Of a stretch of DNA of 14,942 bases, positions 7,856-14,942 are shown piece after piece. The translations under genes and the position numbers were made by a program. The DNA comes from an uncultured Erysipelotrichaceae bacterium (GTDB lineage Bacteria; Bacillota_I; Bacilli_A; Erysipelotrichales; Erysipelotrichaceae), in contig CACXEN010000194.1 of NCBI GenBank assembly GCA_902766675.1, positions 1 through 14,942 on the forward strand, given 5' to 3'. Each line of letters starts with the position of its first letter. Within the stretch, counting starts at the first letter, position 1. Below the pieces are notes generated by a model. That model did no database searches, was not told where the DNA came from, and worked only from the letters and a program-made list of their open reading frames with translations.

Positions 7856-7870
7856 CTAGAATAGCCTCCT
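7855..7870 (-). repeat. Initiation region of the NuoL-like gene, duplicated at 4189-4204
   Basis: The 16 bases TCTAGAATAGCCTCCT (+ strand) contain the AGGAGG site (7865-7870) and reach the first base of the ATG (7855). An exact copy without a start codon lies between the DUF1576 and carbonic anhydrase genes. Confidence 0.6.
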
Positions 7871-7876
7871 TCCCAT

Positions 7877-9334
7877 CTAAAGCGTCAGGATATTGATCAA
7901 TGGTGAGATCAATAGTCCAAATAATACGATTGCTACAGCTAAGATTGTTAGAGGAACTGTCATATAACGGTTTGGATCACTAACGTCTTTATTAGCTGCT
8001 TCGTAATCAAATCCTTCACCAGGAATAAATGCATTTGCACAAATGCTAAACAAGTATACTGCAGTAAGTAGAGCTGATATGCCAAGTGCAATAAGTCCGA
8101 TAAATCCAAACATATTACCCCCAGCACTAAATACCGCTGTAGATAGATACCATTTAGAGAAGAATCCAGGTAATGGTGGAATACCTACTAACGCAAAGGA
8201 TGCGATTGTAAATACGACCATTGTGACTGGCATTGCTTTTCCAATCCCTTTTAATTCCCACACATATTCTCTACCAGTCTTATAAATGATTGCACCAGCA
8301 CATAAGAATAATGTGATTTTCACAATCGCATGACCGAAGAGATGGATCATACCGCCTAAATATCCATCTCCACTCATCAATGCGATGCCAAATAGGATAT
8401 AGGACAACTGTGACACAGTTGAATAGGCCAATCTACGTTTTAAATGTTGTGACATAAGTGCCATTGCTGAACCATATACAATTGTGACTAGTGTTGCACC
8501 TAATGCAACATATTGTGCCACTGTACCTTGTAATAATTCTGGTCCAATAGTGAAGTAAGTTACACGTGCAATTGCGAATACACCTGCTTTAACAACAGCT
8601 ACTGCGTGTAATAATGCAGAAACTGGTGTAGGTGCTACAGATGCACATGGTAGCCAAGCATGGAATGGCATGATTGCACTTTTTACACCAAATCCGAAGA
8701 ATGTAAATAGGTATGCGATTTGAATCACGGAAGCTCCAGTTAGAGCAGCTGGTAAGATTCCACCTGCCGCAAATGCTGTTGTTCCATCTCCGTTCATCGC
8801 TATCATAGCAATACCCATCAGTGCTAATGCCGCTCCAAATATGGAGAAGATGATATAAATTCTTGTTGCAGTTTTTGCTTGAATGGTATCTCCATGTAGA
8901 ACAAGCGGAACTGTGCAAAGTGTTAAGAATTCATAGAAGAGATATAGAGTAACCAAATTCGATGCGAATGTAATTCCCACCATGACACCAAATGTCATTG
9001 TATAGAATCCAAAGAATCGATTTTCATCACCTTCATGCTTCATATATTCAAAGGCATAGTAGATACATAGAATCCAAAGTAGAGCGACCATTGATGCAAA
9101 TGTTGCACCTAGGTTATCAATTTTTAAAGCAATTGGGTTATTTGGAATGATTGGTAATAATACCAACTCTTGATCTCTAACGAGTAATGATAATGCAATC
9201 ACAATAATTGCATTGATGATCACTGCTGTCGAAACAAATTTTTCTCTAGCAGCTCTTTCTTCAAAATTACGTTTGAGTATATAAATACCAGCTACGAATG
9301 GAAGAACAACCGGAATCAATAGTAATAAACTCAT
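7877..9334 (-). CDS. Antiporter-like proton-translocating subunit, paralogue of the preceding gene
   Basis: Polytopic inner-membrane subunit of the NuoL/M/N-MrpA/D superfamily, 485 residues. Numbered from the ATG at 9334: Glu135 (LFYEFLTL), Lys218 (GFGVKSAIMPFHAWLP), Lys249 (LLHAVAVVKAG), His331/His335 with Lys339 (HLFGHAIVK), and Lys394 (GFFSKWYL). All key charged residues are present. A TTG three codon-bases upstream (9337) also opens the frame, but the GGGAGGA site (9341-9347) is six bases from the ATG and only three from the TTG, so I choose the ATG. It shares the blocks EYMKHEG, LYLFYE, LKGIGK.MP and a C-terminal PGE...DY with the upstream 490-residue protein and looks like its tandem duplicate. 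The APTPVSALLHAVAVVKAG block is close to that of Mbh/Hyf-type subunits. Gap to the next gene is 21 bases. Confidence 0.93.
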   Translation of the reverse strand: MSLLLLIPVVLPFVAGIYILKRNFEERAAREKFVSTAVIINAIIVIALSLLVRDQELVLLPIIPNNPIALKIDNLGATFASMVALLWILCIYYAFEYMKHEGDENRFFGFYTMTFGVMVGITFASNLVTLYLFYEFLTLCTVPLVLHGDTIQAKTATRIYIIFSIFGAALALMGIAMIAMNGDGTTAFAAGGILPAALTGASVIQIAYLFTFFGFGVKSAIMPFHAWLPCASVAPTPVSALLHAVAVVKAGVFAIARVTYFTIGPELLQGTVAQYVALGATLVTIVYGSAMALMSQHLKRRLAYSTVSQLSYILFGIALMSGDGYLGGMIHLFGHAIVKITLFLCAGAIIYKTGREYVWELKGIGKAMPVTMVVFTIASFALVGIPPLPGFFSKWYLSTAVFSAGGNMFGFIGLIALGISALLTAVYLFSICANAFIPGEGFDYEAANKDVSDPNRYMTVPLTILAVAIVLFGLLISPLINILTL

Positions 9335-9350
9335 CAACTGTCCTCCCTTC

Positions 9351-10823
9351 CTACATGATCAGTCCTGCAATTTGGCTAAAGAAGTCTACAAGTGGTGTTG
9401 CAAACATTCCGAATCCAACTGCTAGAACTGTCAAGATAATCATTGGTATTGTCATATACGCATTCGCTTCTGTTTTCACCATAGTGTCATATGGATAATC
9501 TTCACCAGGGAAGAATGCTTTAGACATAATTGACAATAAGTAACCTGCTGTTAAGAATGCAGATACTAATAGTGTTGCTGGACCTAAGTATTTGAATATA
9601 CCTATGTCACTTTGCAATGCACCAATTGCCAAGAACCATTTACTTTCAAATCCACTTGTTGGTGGAATACCAACTAATGCTATGGAAGCAATGGTGAAGC
9701 ACCACATGGTGATTGGCATTTCTTTACCAATACCTTTTAATTGTGTCACGTATGTCTTATGTGTTTTATAAATAACGGAGCCTGCACTTAAGAATAAGAT
9801 GTTTTTTACAATTGCGTGAGCAATCATATGTAGACATGCACCAACGAATCCAAGTGGATGCATTGTCATTAAACCAAATAATACATAAGAAACTTGTGAT
9901 ACAGAGGAGTATGCAAGACGCTTTTTGAATAGTTTTTCTTTAAACGCTAGCATTGATCCCATAAATACCGTATAGAGTGTTAATGCAAGTAATACATATT
10001 GCACCCAAGTACCTCTTAAGAAATCAACTCCAACCATGTAATACATAACACGAACAATCGCTAATACACCCGCTTTTGTGATAACACCAGATAATACAGC
10101 AGATGCTGGAGCTGGAGCTACTGGGTGTCCTGAAGGTAACCAAGCATGTAATGGGAACATACCTGCTTTACAGCCAAATCCCATCACTGTTAGCAACACA
10201 ACAGTTTGAACTAATGTGATGTTCGTCCCAATCTTTTCTAAGTTGAGACTTCCCCCTTCCACAAAATGTGTTGAGTCACAATATTGATAGAGGAAGAAAA
10301 ATCCTGCTAAGGCGATATTCGCGCCAAGAAATGAATATGTTAGATACTTTTTACCAGCTGCTACGGATTGCTCAGTTTGTGAGTGCATAACAAGTGGGAA
10401 AGTTACTAATGTCATCATTTCATAAAATAGATATAAAGTTTGTAAGTTTGCTGCATAGCCTATACCAATGAGTGCACCGATAGTGACCACGAAGAAGGTA
10501 TAAAAGCGTTCGTCCATCCCCTCATGTTTGATATATTCAAAGGAATAGAAGGTAGCTGTTATCCACAAGAATGATGCTAATACTGTGAATAACTTACTCA
10601 TTCCATCTATTTTAAATGTAATATCTATCAACCGATTCAATCGCAGTATCGTTGTAGGCTCAGATCCTGCGGTGAGTGCCAGGAACACTACAATTGCAAA
10701 GTTAATGAGTACGACCGTAGCAACATATGTTTCTCTTGTTTTACGATCATGCAATTTTAGTGGCTGGATGAGTACGCCTGCGACAATCGGGAGTAGAATT
10801 GGAATAATTAAAGCAATATTCAT
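9351..10823 (-). CDS. Antiporter-like proton-translocating subunit, partner of the next paralogue
   Basis: Inner-membrane subunit of the antiporter superfamily, 490 residues, about 14 helices. Charge-path residues: Glu135 (LFYEMMTL), Lys219 (GFGCKAGMFPLHAWLP), Lys250 (LSGVITKAG), His332/His336 and Lys340 (HMIAHAIVK), Lys395 (GFESKWFL). Apart from one position these match the numbering of the 485-residue paralogue directly downstream, and the two share long blocks such as EY.KHEG and the C-terminal FFPGE...Y region. Its HPVAPAPASA segment is encoded by 29 bases identical to those in the NuoL-like gene (10099-10127 and 7128-7156). The ATG has AAGGAG with an eight-base spacer. It follows the 488-residue subunit by 36 bases and precedes the next gene by 16. 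Probable proton or Na+ channel subunit of the same complex; the ion is unknown. Confidence 0.93.
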   Translation of the reverse strand: MNIALIIPILLPIVAGVLIQPLKLHDRKTRETYVATVVLINFAIVVFLALTAGSEPTTILRLNRLIDITFKIDGMSKLFTVLASFLWITATFYSFEYIKHEGMDERFYTFFVVTIGALIGIGYAANLQTLYLFYEMMTLVTFPLVMHSQTEQSVAAGKKYLTYSFLGANIALAGFFFLYQYCDSTHFVEGGSLNLEKIGTNITLVQTVVLLTVMGFGCKAGMFPLHAWLPSGHPVAPAPASAVLSGVITKAGVLAIVRVMYYMVGVDFLRGTWVQYVLLALTLYTVFMGSMLAFKEKLFKKRLAYSSVSQVSYVLFGLMTMHPLGFVGACLHMIAHAIVKNILFLSAGSVIYKTHKTYVTQLKGIGKEMPITMWCFTIASIALVGIPPTSGFESKWFLAIGALQSDIGIFKYLGPATLLVSAFLTAGYLLSIMSKAFFPGEDYPYDTMVKTEANAYMTIPMIILTVLAVGFGMFATPLVDFFSQIAGLIM

Positions 10824-10859
10824 ATTTCCGTCTCCTTCTATCGTTATATCAAGCCTAAA

Positions 10860-12326
10860 TTAACCGCCGATTGCTGCTAATAGCTCAATCCCTTTATGTA
10901 AGAAATCTGAAACTGGTCCAGCTGCGACACCAAACGCAATTACTAAGCAAGCTAGTAAAATTAATGGAATGATGTCTTTGATTGGACGTTCTTTGCTTCC
11001 TAAAGGCTCTGTGCATTCTTTTGCTTCTTGTCCGAAGAAAGCACGAATAACAACAGGTAGATAGTAGAGTGCATTTAATAATGCTGAAATTGATAATGGA
11101 ATTAATAACCAGTAGTTACCTGATCCAACAATTGCAGATGCGAAATTCCATTTACCATTGAATCCAACAAATAGTGGGATACCGATCATAGATAGACCAC
11201 CAATTGTAAATAGTGCCATTGTAACTGGCATCAAAATACCAAGACCACCCATCTTTGAAAGGTCACGGTTATGTGTTTGTTCAATGATGCTACCAGCAAC
11301 TAAGAACAAACCAGATTTTGTTACAGCGTGAGCTAGGATGTGGAATAGAGCAGCGAATAAACCTAATTCTGTTCCAAGTCCAATACCCATGAAGATATAA
11401 CCCATCTGTGCTACAGATGAATAAGCAATCATACGTTTAATATCTGTTTGCATGATAGCTAGGCAAGAACCAGCGATCATAGCGATAACACCAACAACCA
11501 TCACAACATTTAATAATGCTCTCATTGGTGTACTAGCGATTAAATCAAAGCCTACGCCACCAAATACCATCTTGATATAGAATACGATGTAAGCTTTTAA
11601 TACTAAACTAGATAGAATTGCAGAAGATGGAGATGGTGCAGTACCGTGAGCATCTGGTAGCCAAATATGGCATGGGAATAATGCAGCTTTGAAAGCCACA
11701 CCACCAGAAATTAGCCCATATGCCCATAATACATATGCTTGTTTTTCAGCCATCACACCACCGTTTTGAATTGCATTACCAATTTCTGCAATGGATAGAT
11801 GTCCACCTGTTGCAACATACAATAGAACCATACCCATCAATACTAGGGATGAACCTAGAATAGATAGTGATAAGTATTTTAGACCAGCATGTACGTTTTC
11901 TGTTTGATTCTTCACAATAACGATACCTGCTGCTGCGAAAGATGATAATTCGATAGATACGAATACACCTAATAGATTATCGAAGAATACTACTGCATTT
12001 AATGTGCCTAATAGTGCAAGTACTAAACCATAGAATAATGGAATTTTACTTTCTTCGACATCATGTGAAATCATGCTCATAGAAGCCCATACAATTAAGA
12101 ATCCAACGATTCCGAATAATAGAGCCATAAAGCACTCGATATAGCCGATGTTAATGGATAGTCCAAATAATGATGTTTCGTGCGGACCACTCATAGTCAT
12201 GACAATTGCTAATATTGCATTGATAAATGTTGTTCCAAACCCGATTAGTCTAGCAGTCTTATCATTTTTGCATGCAACAGCAGCAACTGCGCCAACCAGT
12301 AGTAACAATATAATGGCGATTCCCAT
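10860..12326 (-). CDS. MrpD/NuoN-like antiporter subunit, second of a pair
   Basis: Inner-membrane subunit of 488 residues with about 14 helices. Seen: Glu126 (FVSIELSSF), Lys213 (GVAFKAALFPCHIWLPDAHGTA), Lys244 (LSSLVLKAY), His329/His333 and Lys337 (HILAHAVTK), Lys392 (GFNGKWNF). The LPDAHGTA...SS.ILS block and the C-terminal ALLNALYYLPVVIRAFF block tie it to the upstream 491-residue protein, its likely sister, and separate both from the three downstream antiporter-like subunits. LPDAHGTA is the MrpD/NuoN/NdhB style of this region. The ATG is preceded by GAGGAG with a six-base spacer; the purine-rich 33-base gap to the upstream gene shows no terminator. It should act as one ion-translocating unit of the complex. 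I cannot tell whether it is closer to MrpD or to NuoN by eye. Confidence 0.93.
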   Translation of the reverse strand: MGIAIILLLLVGAVAAVACKNDKTARLIGFGTTFINAILAIVMTMSGPHETSLFGLSINIGYIECFMALLFGIVGFLIVWASMSMISHDVEESKIPLFYGLVLALLGTLNAVVFFDNLLGVFVSIELSSFAAAGIVIVKNQTENVHAGLKYLSLSILGSSLVLMGMVLLYVATGGHLSIAEIGNAIQNGGVMAEKQAYVLWAYGLISGGVAFKAALFPCHIWLPDAHGTAPSPSSAILSSLVLKAYIVFYIKMVFGGVGFDLIASTPMRALLNVVMVVGVIAMIAGSCLAIMQTDIKRMIAYSSVAQMGYIFMGIGLGTELGLFAALFHILAHAVTKSGLFLVAGSIIEQTHNRDLSKMGGLGILMPVTMALFTIGGLSMIGIPLFVGFNGKWNFASAIVGSGNYWLLIPLSISALLNALYYLPVVIRAFFGQEAKECTEPLGSKERPIKDIIPLILLACLVIAFGVAAGPVSDFLHKGIELLAAIGG

Positions 12327-12359
12327 ATATAACTCCTCTCTTTTTCTTTCCTCTTATTT

Positions 12360-13835
12360 TTATAGAAGCTGAACCCCTTGGTTCAGTAAATGCATAACAT
12401 ATATGCCGCCTATGCCAAGTACGATGTTTACAATTGAGAAACATAGAATTGACATTGTATAACTGAAATCAGATTTCTCATTTTCCTCTTCTAAAACTTC
12501 TTCTGATTTACCATAGATTTTTAATACTACCGGTAAATAATACAGTGCGTTCAAGAATGAGCTAAGTGCTAGTGCAATAAGGAACAAGTATCCCTTATCA
12601 GAAGCACTCGTTGCTAGATATAACTTTGATGTAAAGCCTGCAAATAGTGGTACACCAACCATGGATAGTGAGCCAATTAAGAAGCCAATTCCAGCAAGTT
12701 TATTTCTCTTGCCTGCACCAACTAAGTGCTTGATTAACTTCGAATGATTTGAAGCTTGGATTAGACCACCAGCTGAGCTAAACAACAATGGTTTTGTATA
12801 TGCGTGTACGATCATATGGAATAATGCGGCAGCTAAACCTGCATAGCTTCCAATACCGATACCAGCATAGATATATCCAATTTGTGCTACGGAAGAATAT
12901 GCAATCATACGTTTGATATTTGTTTCTTTGATTGCAAAGAAGCTTCCGAATATCATGCCTGCCATACCCAATGCGAGTAAGACATTTAGAATTCCCATAT
13001 TCTGTACAACTTCGATACCAAATACACGATAGTAAATTTTAATTAACAGAATGATGTATCCCTTTACTACCACACCAGATAGTATGGATGAGGATGCAGT
13101 CGTTGCTGTTCCATGTGCATCAGGTAGCCATGTATGGAATGGGAACATAGCACTTTTTACACCTAGAGAAATTGTGATTAGGGCACCAGCCGTATATAGT
13201 GGCCATGTATATTGCCCGCTTTCCACTAGACCTTTTACTGATTCTGCAAGTGCAGGAATGAGCAATTGTCCTGTAATGGAATATAGTATCGCGATGGAAA
13301 TCAAGAATAATCCTGATGCCATCAATGACATAAATAGATATTTAATTGTAGCTCTGAGTGTTTCCCCGCTCTCTTTAACCATGACAATTCCACATGATGC
13401 AACAGTATTAATTTCAATAAATACATATGCTGTGAAGATGTCATTTGTATAAATAAGAGCTAGTAATGAAAGTAACAGTAGCATCAGTAATGCATAGTAT
13501 TGATTACGTTTACGACTTTGAATATCTTCTACGATGTCTTTCTTTCCACCAAGTATTGCAAGTAGTAATACTGTGGAGAATACAAAGGCTAAGATACTCT
13601 CTAATAGTCCAAAGCGTAATTCGTTACCCCAAGGTGATGGATAATGACCTAGCATGTATGTGATTGGTTCTGGATTACTTAAGAAATATGGAATCATCAC
13701 AGCTGCACATACAGCAACTAGAATTAATACACCTTGTGCAATCTTCTGTGCTAGTTCTGCCCTTCTTCCTAAAAGTAACAGAATGACTGCACTTGCCATT
13801 GAAACTATGATTGAGATGAATGGTAAATTGTTCAT
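12360..13835 (-). CDS. MrpD/NuoN-like antiporter subunit, first of a pair
   Basis: Inner-membrane subunit of 491 residues directly after the MrpC-like gene, the position of mrpD/mbhH in known clusters. Charge-path residues: Glu141 (VFIEINTV), Lys227 (LGVKSAMFPFHTWLPDAHGTA), Lys258 (LSGVVVKGY), His340/His344 and Lys348 (HMIVHAYTK), Lys404 (GFTSKLYL). IKRMIAYSSVAQIGYIYAGIG near 307 is a superfamily hallmark, shared closely with the 488-residue sister. The C-terminus carries an acidic loop (KSEEVLEEENEKSD) before the last helices. The ATG overlaps the upstream stop in an ATGA arrangement, with GAGAGG upstream inside the preceding gene, implying coupled translation with the MrpC-like subunit and fixed stoichiometry. 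Confidence 0.94.
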   Translation of the reverse strand: MNNLPFISIIVSMASAVILLLLGRRAELAQKIAQGVLILVAVCAAVMIPYFLSNPEPITYMLGHYPSPWGNELRFGLLESILAFVFSTVLLLAILGGKKDIVEDIQSRKRNQYYALLMLLLLSLLALIYTNDIFTAYVFIEINTVASCGIVMVKESGETLRATIKYLFMSLMASGLFLISIAILYSITGQLLIPALAESVKGLVESGQYTWPLYTAGALITISLGVKSAMFPFHTWLPDAHGTATTASSSILSGVVVKGYIILLIKIYYRVFGIEVVQNMGILNVLLALGMAGMIFGSFFAIKETNIKRMIAYSSVAQIGYIYAGIGIGSYAGLAAALFHMIVHAYTKPLLFSSAGGLIQASNHSKLIKHLVGAGKRNKLAGIGFLIGSLSMVGVPLFAGFTSKLYLATSASDKGYLFLIALALSSFLNALYYLPVVLKIYGKSEEVLEEENEKSDFSYTMSILCFSIVNIVLGIGGIYVMHLLNQGVQLL

Positions 13836-14203
13836 TTTTCACCTCTCAGTACATTTTTCAGTACTACTCTATCTACATCCAACGTTTTATATTGTTGGTA
13901 CCAACGTAGTGTTAGTGCTAAGGAGAATGCTGTTACAGATACTGTAACAACGATACCTGTAAGTACTAATCCACTAGGAATTGGGTTGATATATTGACTA
14001 GCATCTGTAACTCCATCACGAATGATTGGAGACATTCTTCCAGTCACATAACCTTTCGCAGCTAGGAATAGGAATACGGAAGTATCCATAATATTTAATC
14101 CGATGATTTTCTTAATTAGATTTCGTTGTAATAACAATGTGAATAATCCAATCGTGAATAAGATAACAGCTGCTATTTCGTAATAATTATTTAGAAAATT
14201 CAT
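13832..14203 (-). CDS. mrpC: MrpC/MnhC (NuoK-like) subunit
   Basis: Small membrane subunit of 123 residues with three helices (about 8-26, 30-50, 76-99), the usual size and topology of MrpC and NuoK. The NLIKKIIGLNIMDTSVFLFL block (28-47) and INPIPSGLVLTGIVVTVSVTAF (72-93) are the family signatures; the latter corresponds to the DPLPQALVLTAIVI style of MrpC. It has a charged 20-residue tail. It would sit between the MrpB-like subunit and the first antiporter-like subunit in the membrane arm. The ATG has GGGAGG upstream, overlapping the stop of the MrpB-like gene; the gap is 16 bases. The 3' end overlaps the next gene by 4 bp. Order B-C-D is the same as in mrp and in the F-G-H segment of mbh operons. 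Confidence 0.92.
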   Translation of the reverse strand: MNFLNNYYEIAAVILFTIGLFTLLLQRNLIKKIIGLNIMDTSVFLFLAAKGYVTGRMSPIIRDGVTDASQYINPIPSGLVLTGIVVTVSVTAFSLALTLRWYQQYKTLDVDRVVLKNVLRGEK

Positions 14204-14219
14204 ACAATCTCACACCTCC

Positions 14220-14942
14220 CTACACATTCCAGTCAGTGAATAGACTGTATATCGCAAATACGGTACAAGCTACAACAATTCCTACACAGATATTAAGTGG
14301 GAAGATTAATCCTGCACTTAAGATCGAACCAGGTGTACCAAGTGGAATAATACTATGTATTCCATTTGCGCCTGTTAGGATGGAATATGTCTTTAAGCCA
14401 ATATAGACAAATAGTCCAATACCCATGAATTTCATACATTTATTTACATTGATGAATTTCTCTGAGAATCTTTGGCCAAACACTAAGTGATTTAAGACAA
14501 GACCACCACCAAGAATTGCGCCGCCTGAGAATCCACCACCAGGAGATAAGTGACCATTTAATACAATGTAGATGCCATATAAGAAGATGAATGGTAATGT
14601 CACTGATATGATGACTTTCGCTGGTAAGGAACGAATTCCTGCATAGTTACCATCAATAGCCTCTTTATCGCTTTCCTTGTGATTTCTATCTTTTTGTTGT
14701 AGTAAGAAGATAACTGTTACAGTTGCGGTAAATAGTACCACGGACTCTCCTAATGTATCGAATGCACGATAGTCCAGAATCATACCCGTTACTGCATTGA
14801 CTGCACCTGTTTCAGATAATCCACTTTCTAAATATCTCTTCGCAACTTCATTCATTGCTGGAGCATCTGCAGATCCAAACTTTGGCAGCATCGCAACTGT
14901 AATTAATAGAACGGATACTACAAGTACACCACCAAGAATTGC
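14220..14942 (-). CDS. mrpB: MbhE-MrpB fusion subunit (5' end outside window)
   Basis: Membrane subunit of an Mrp/Mbh-type complex. The frame stays open to the last base (17 codons before the ATG at 14891, reading AILGGVLVVSVLLITVA), so that ATG is internal and the true start lies beyond the window. About 240 residues are visible. The first part ends in VNAVTGMILDYRAFDTLGES (about 48-67 of the visible part), the signature of the MrpA C-terminal/MbhE domain. After a charged linker comes the MrpB/MnhB domain with GHLSPGGGFSGG (130-141) and four helices. In Mrp the E-type domain belongs to MrpA; here it is joined to MrpB. It is the first visible gene of the long operon. By analogy E, F, G or further A-type genes may lie upstream. 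Confidence 0.9.
   Translation of the reverse strand, partial: AILGGVLVVSVLLITVAMLPKFGSADAPAMNEVAKRYLESGLSETGAVNAVTGMILDYRAFDTLGESVVLFTATVTVIFLLQQKDRNHKESDKEAIDGNYAGIRSLPAKVIISVTLPFIFLYGIYIVLNGHLSPGGGFSGGAILGGGLVLNHLVFGQRFSEKFINVNKCMKFMGIGLFVYIGLKTYSILTGANGIHSIIPLGTPGSILSAGLIFPLNICVGIVVACTVFAIYSLFTDWNV

Noticed and set aside
9335..9337. TTG as start of the 485-residue antiporter-like gene
   Set aside because: Only three bases from the GGGAGGA site; the ATG at 9334 has the proper six-base spacing.
13051..13452. 133-residue + strand frame opposite the first MrpD/NuoN-like gene
   Set aside because: Antisense shadow over conserved charge-path motifs of the real gene.
14889..14891. ATG as the true start of the MbhE-MrpB gene
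   Set aside because: The frame is open upstream to the window edge with a hydrophobic helix (GGVLVVSVLLITV), and no ribosome binding site precedes the ATG.

Overview
The window is AT-rich bacterial DNA with strong AGGAGG-type ribosome binding sites, very tight gene spacing and no introns or RNA genes. Gene content suggests a low-GC anaerobic Bacillota: QueH is present rather than QueG, and a DUF1576-type membrane protein and an Mrp/Mbh-like membrane complex are encoded. Gut Erysipelotrichales-like lineages are my best guess, but this is inferred from gene content and style and no marker gene proves it.

Region 1 (1-2457, + strand): the last three steps of queuosine tRNA modification, tgt (5' end cut off by the window), queA and queH. 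The genes overlap at both junctions. Tgt inserts preQ1 into tRNA, QueA adds the epoxycyclopentanediol from SAM, and QueH reduces epoxyqueuosine to queuosine.

Region 2 (2483-3484, - strand): a two-gene operon with a TetR-family repressor and a 111-residue coiled-coil protein. It has a near-consensus sigma-A promoter with an operator-like inverted repeat in its spacer, and ends in a rho-independent terminator before convergent queH.

Region 3 (3496-14942, - strand): one long, tightly packed operon that starts upstream of the window. In transcription order it encodes an MbhE-MrpB fusion (5' cut off), an MrpC/NuoK-like subunit, two MrpD/NuoN-like subunits that look like sister copies (491 and 488 aa), two more sister antiporter-like subunits (490 and 485 aa), a 747-aa NuoL-like subunit with a long C-terminal extension, a DUF1576-type membrane protein and a beta-carbonic anhydrase. 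It ends in a strong terminator. All five antiporter-like subunits keep the Glu and Lys residues of the proton/cation path.

The most interesting point is region 3. The order resembles membrane-bound hydrogenase-type clusters (MbhE-F-G-H), but where hydrogenase or ferredoxin-oxidising genes would follow there is a DUF1576 protein and a carbonic anhydrase. Five ion-translocating subunits exceed the canonical Mrp (two), complex I (three) and MBH (one) sets. A working hypothesis, not proven here, is an ion-gradient-coupled CO2/bicarbonate handling or pH/Na+ homeostasis system, loosely analogous to DabA-DabB. Genes upstream of base 14942 could change this view.
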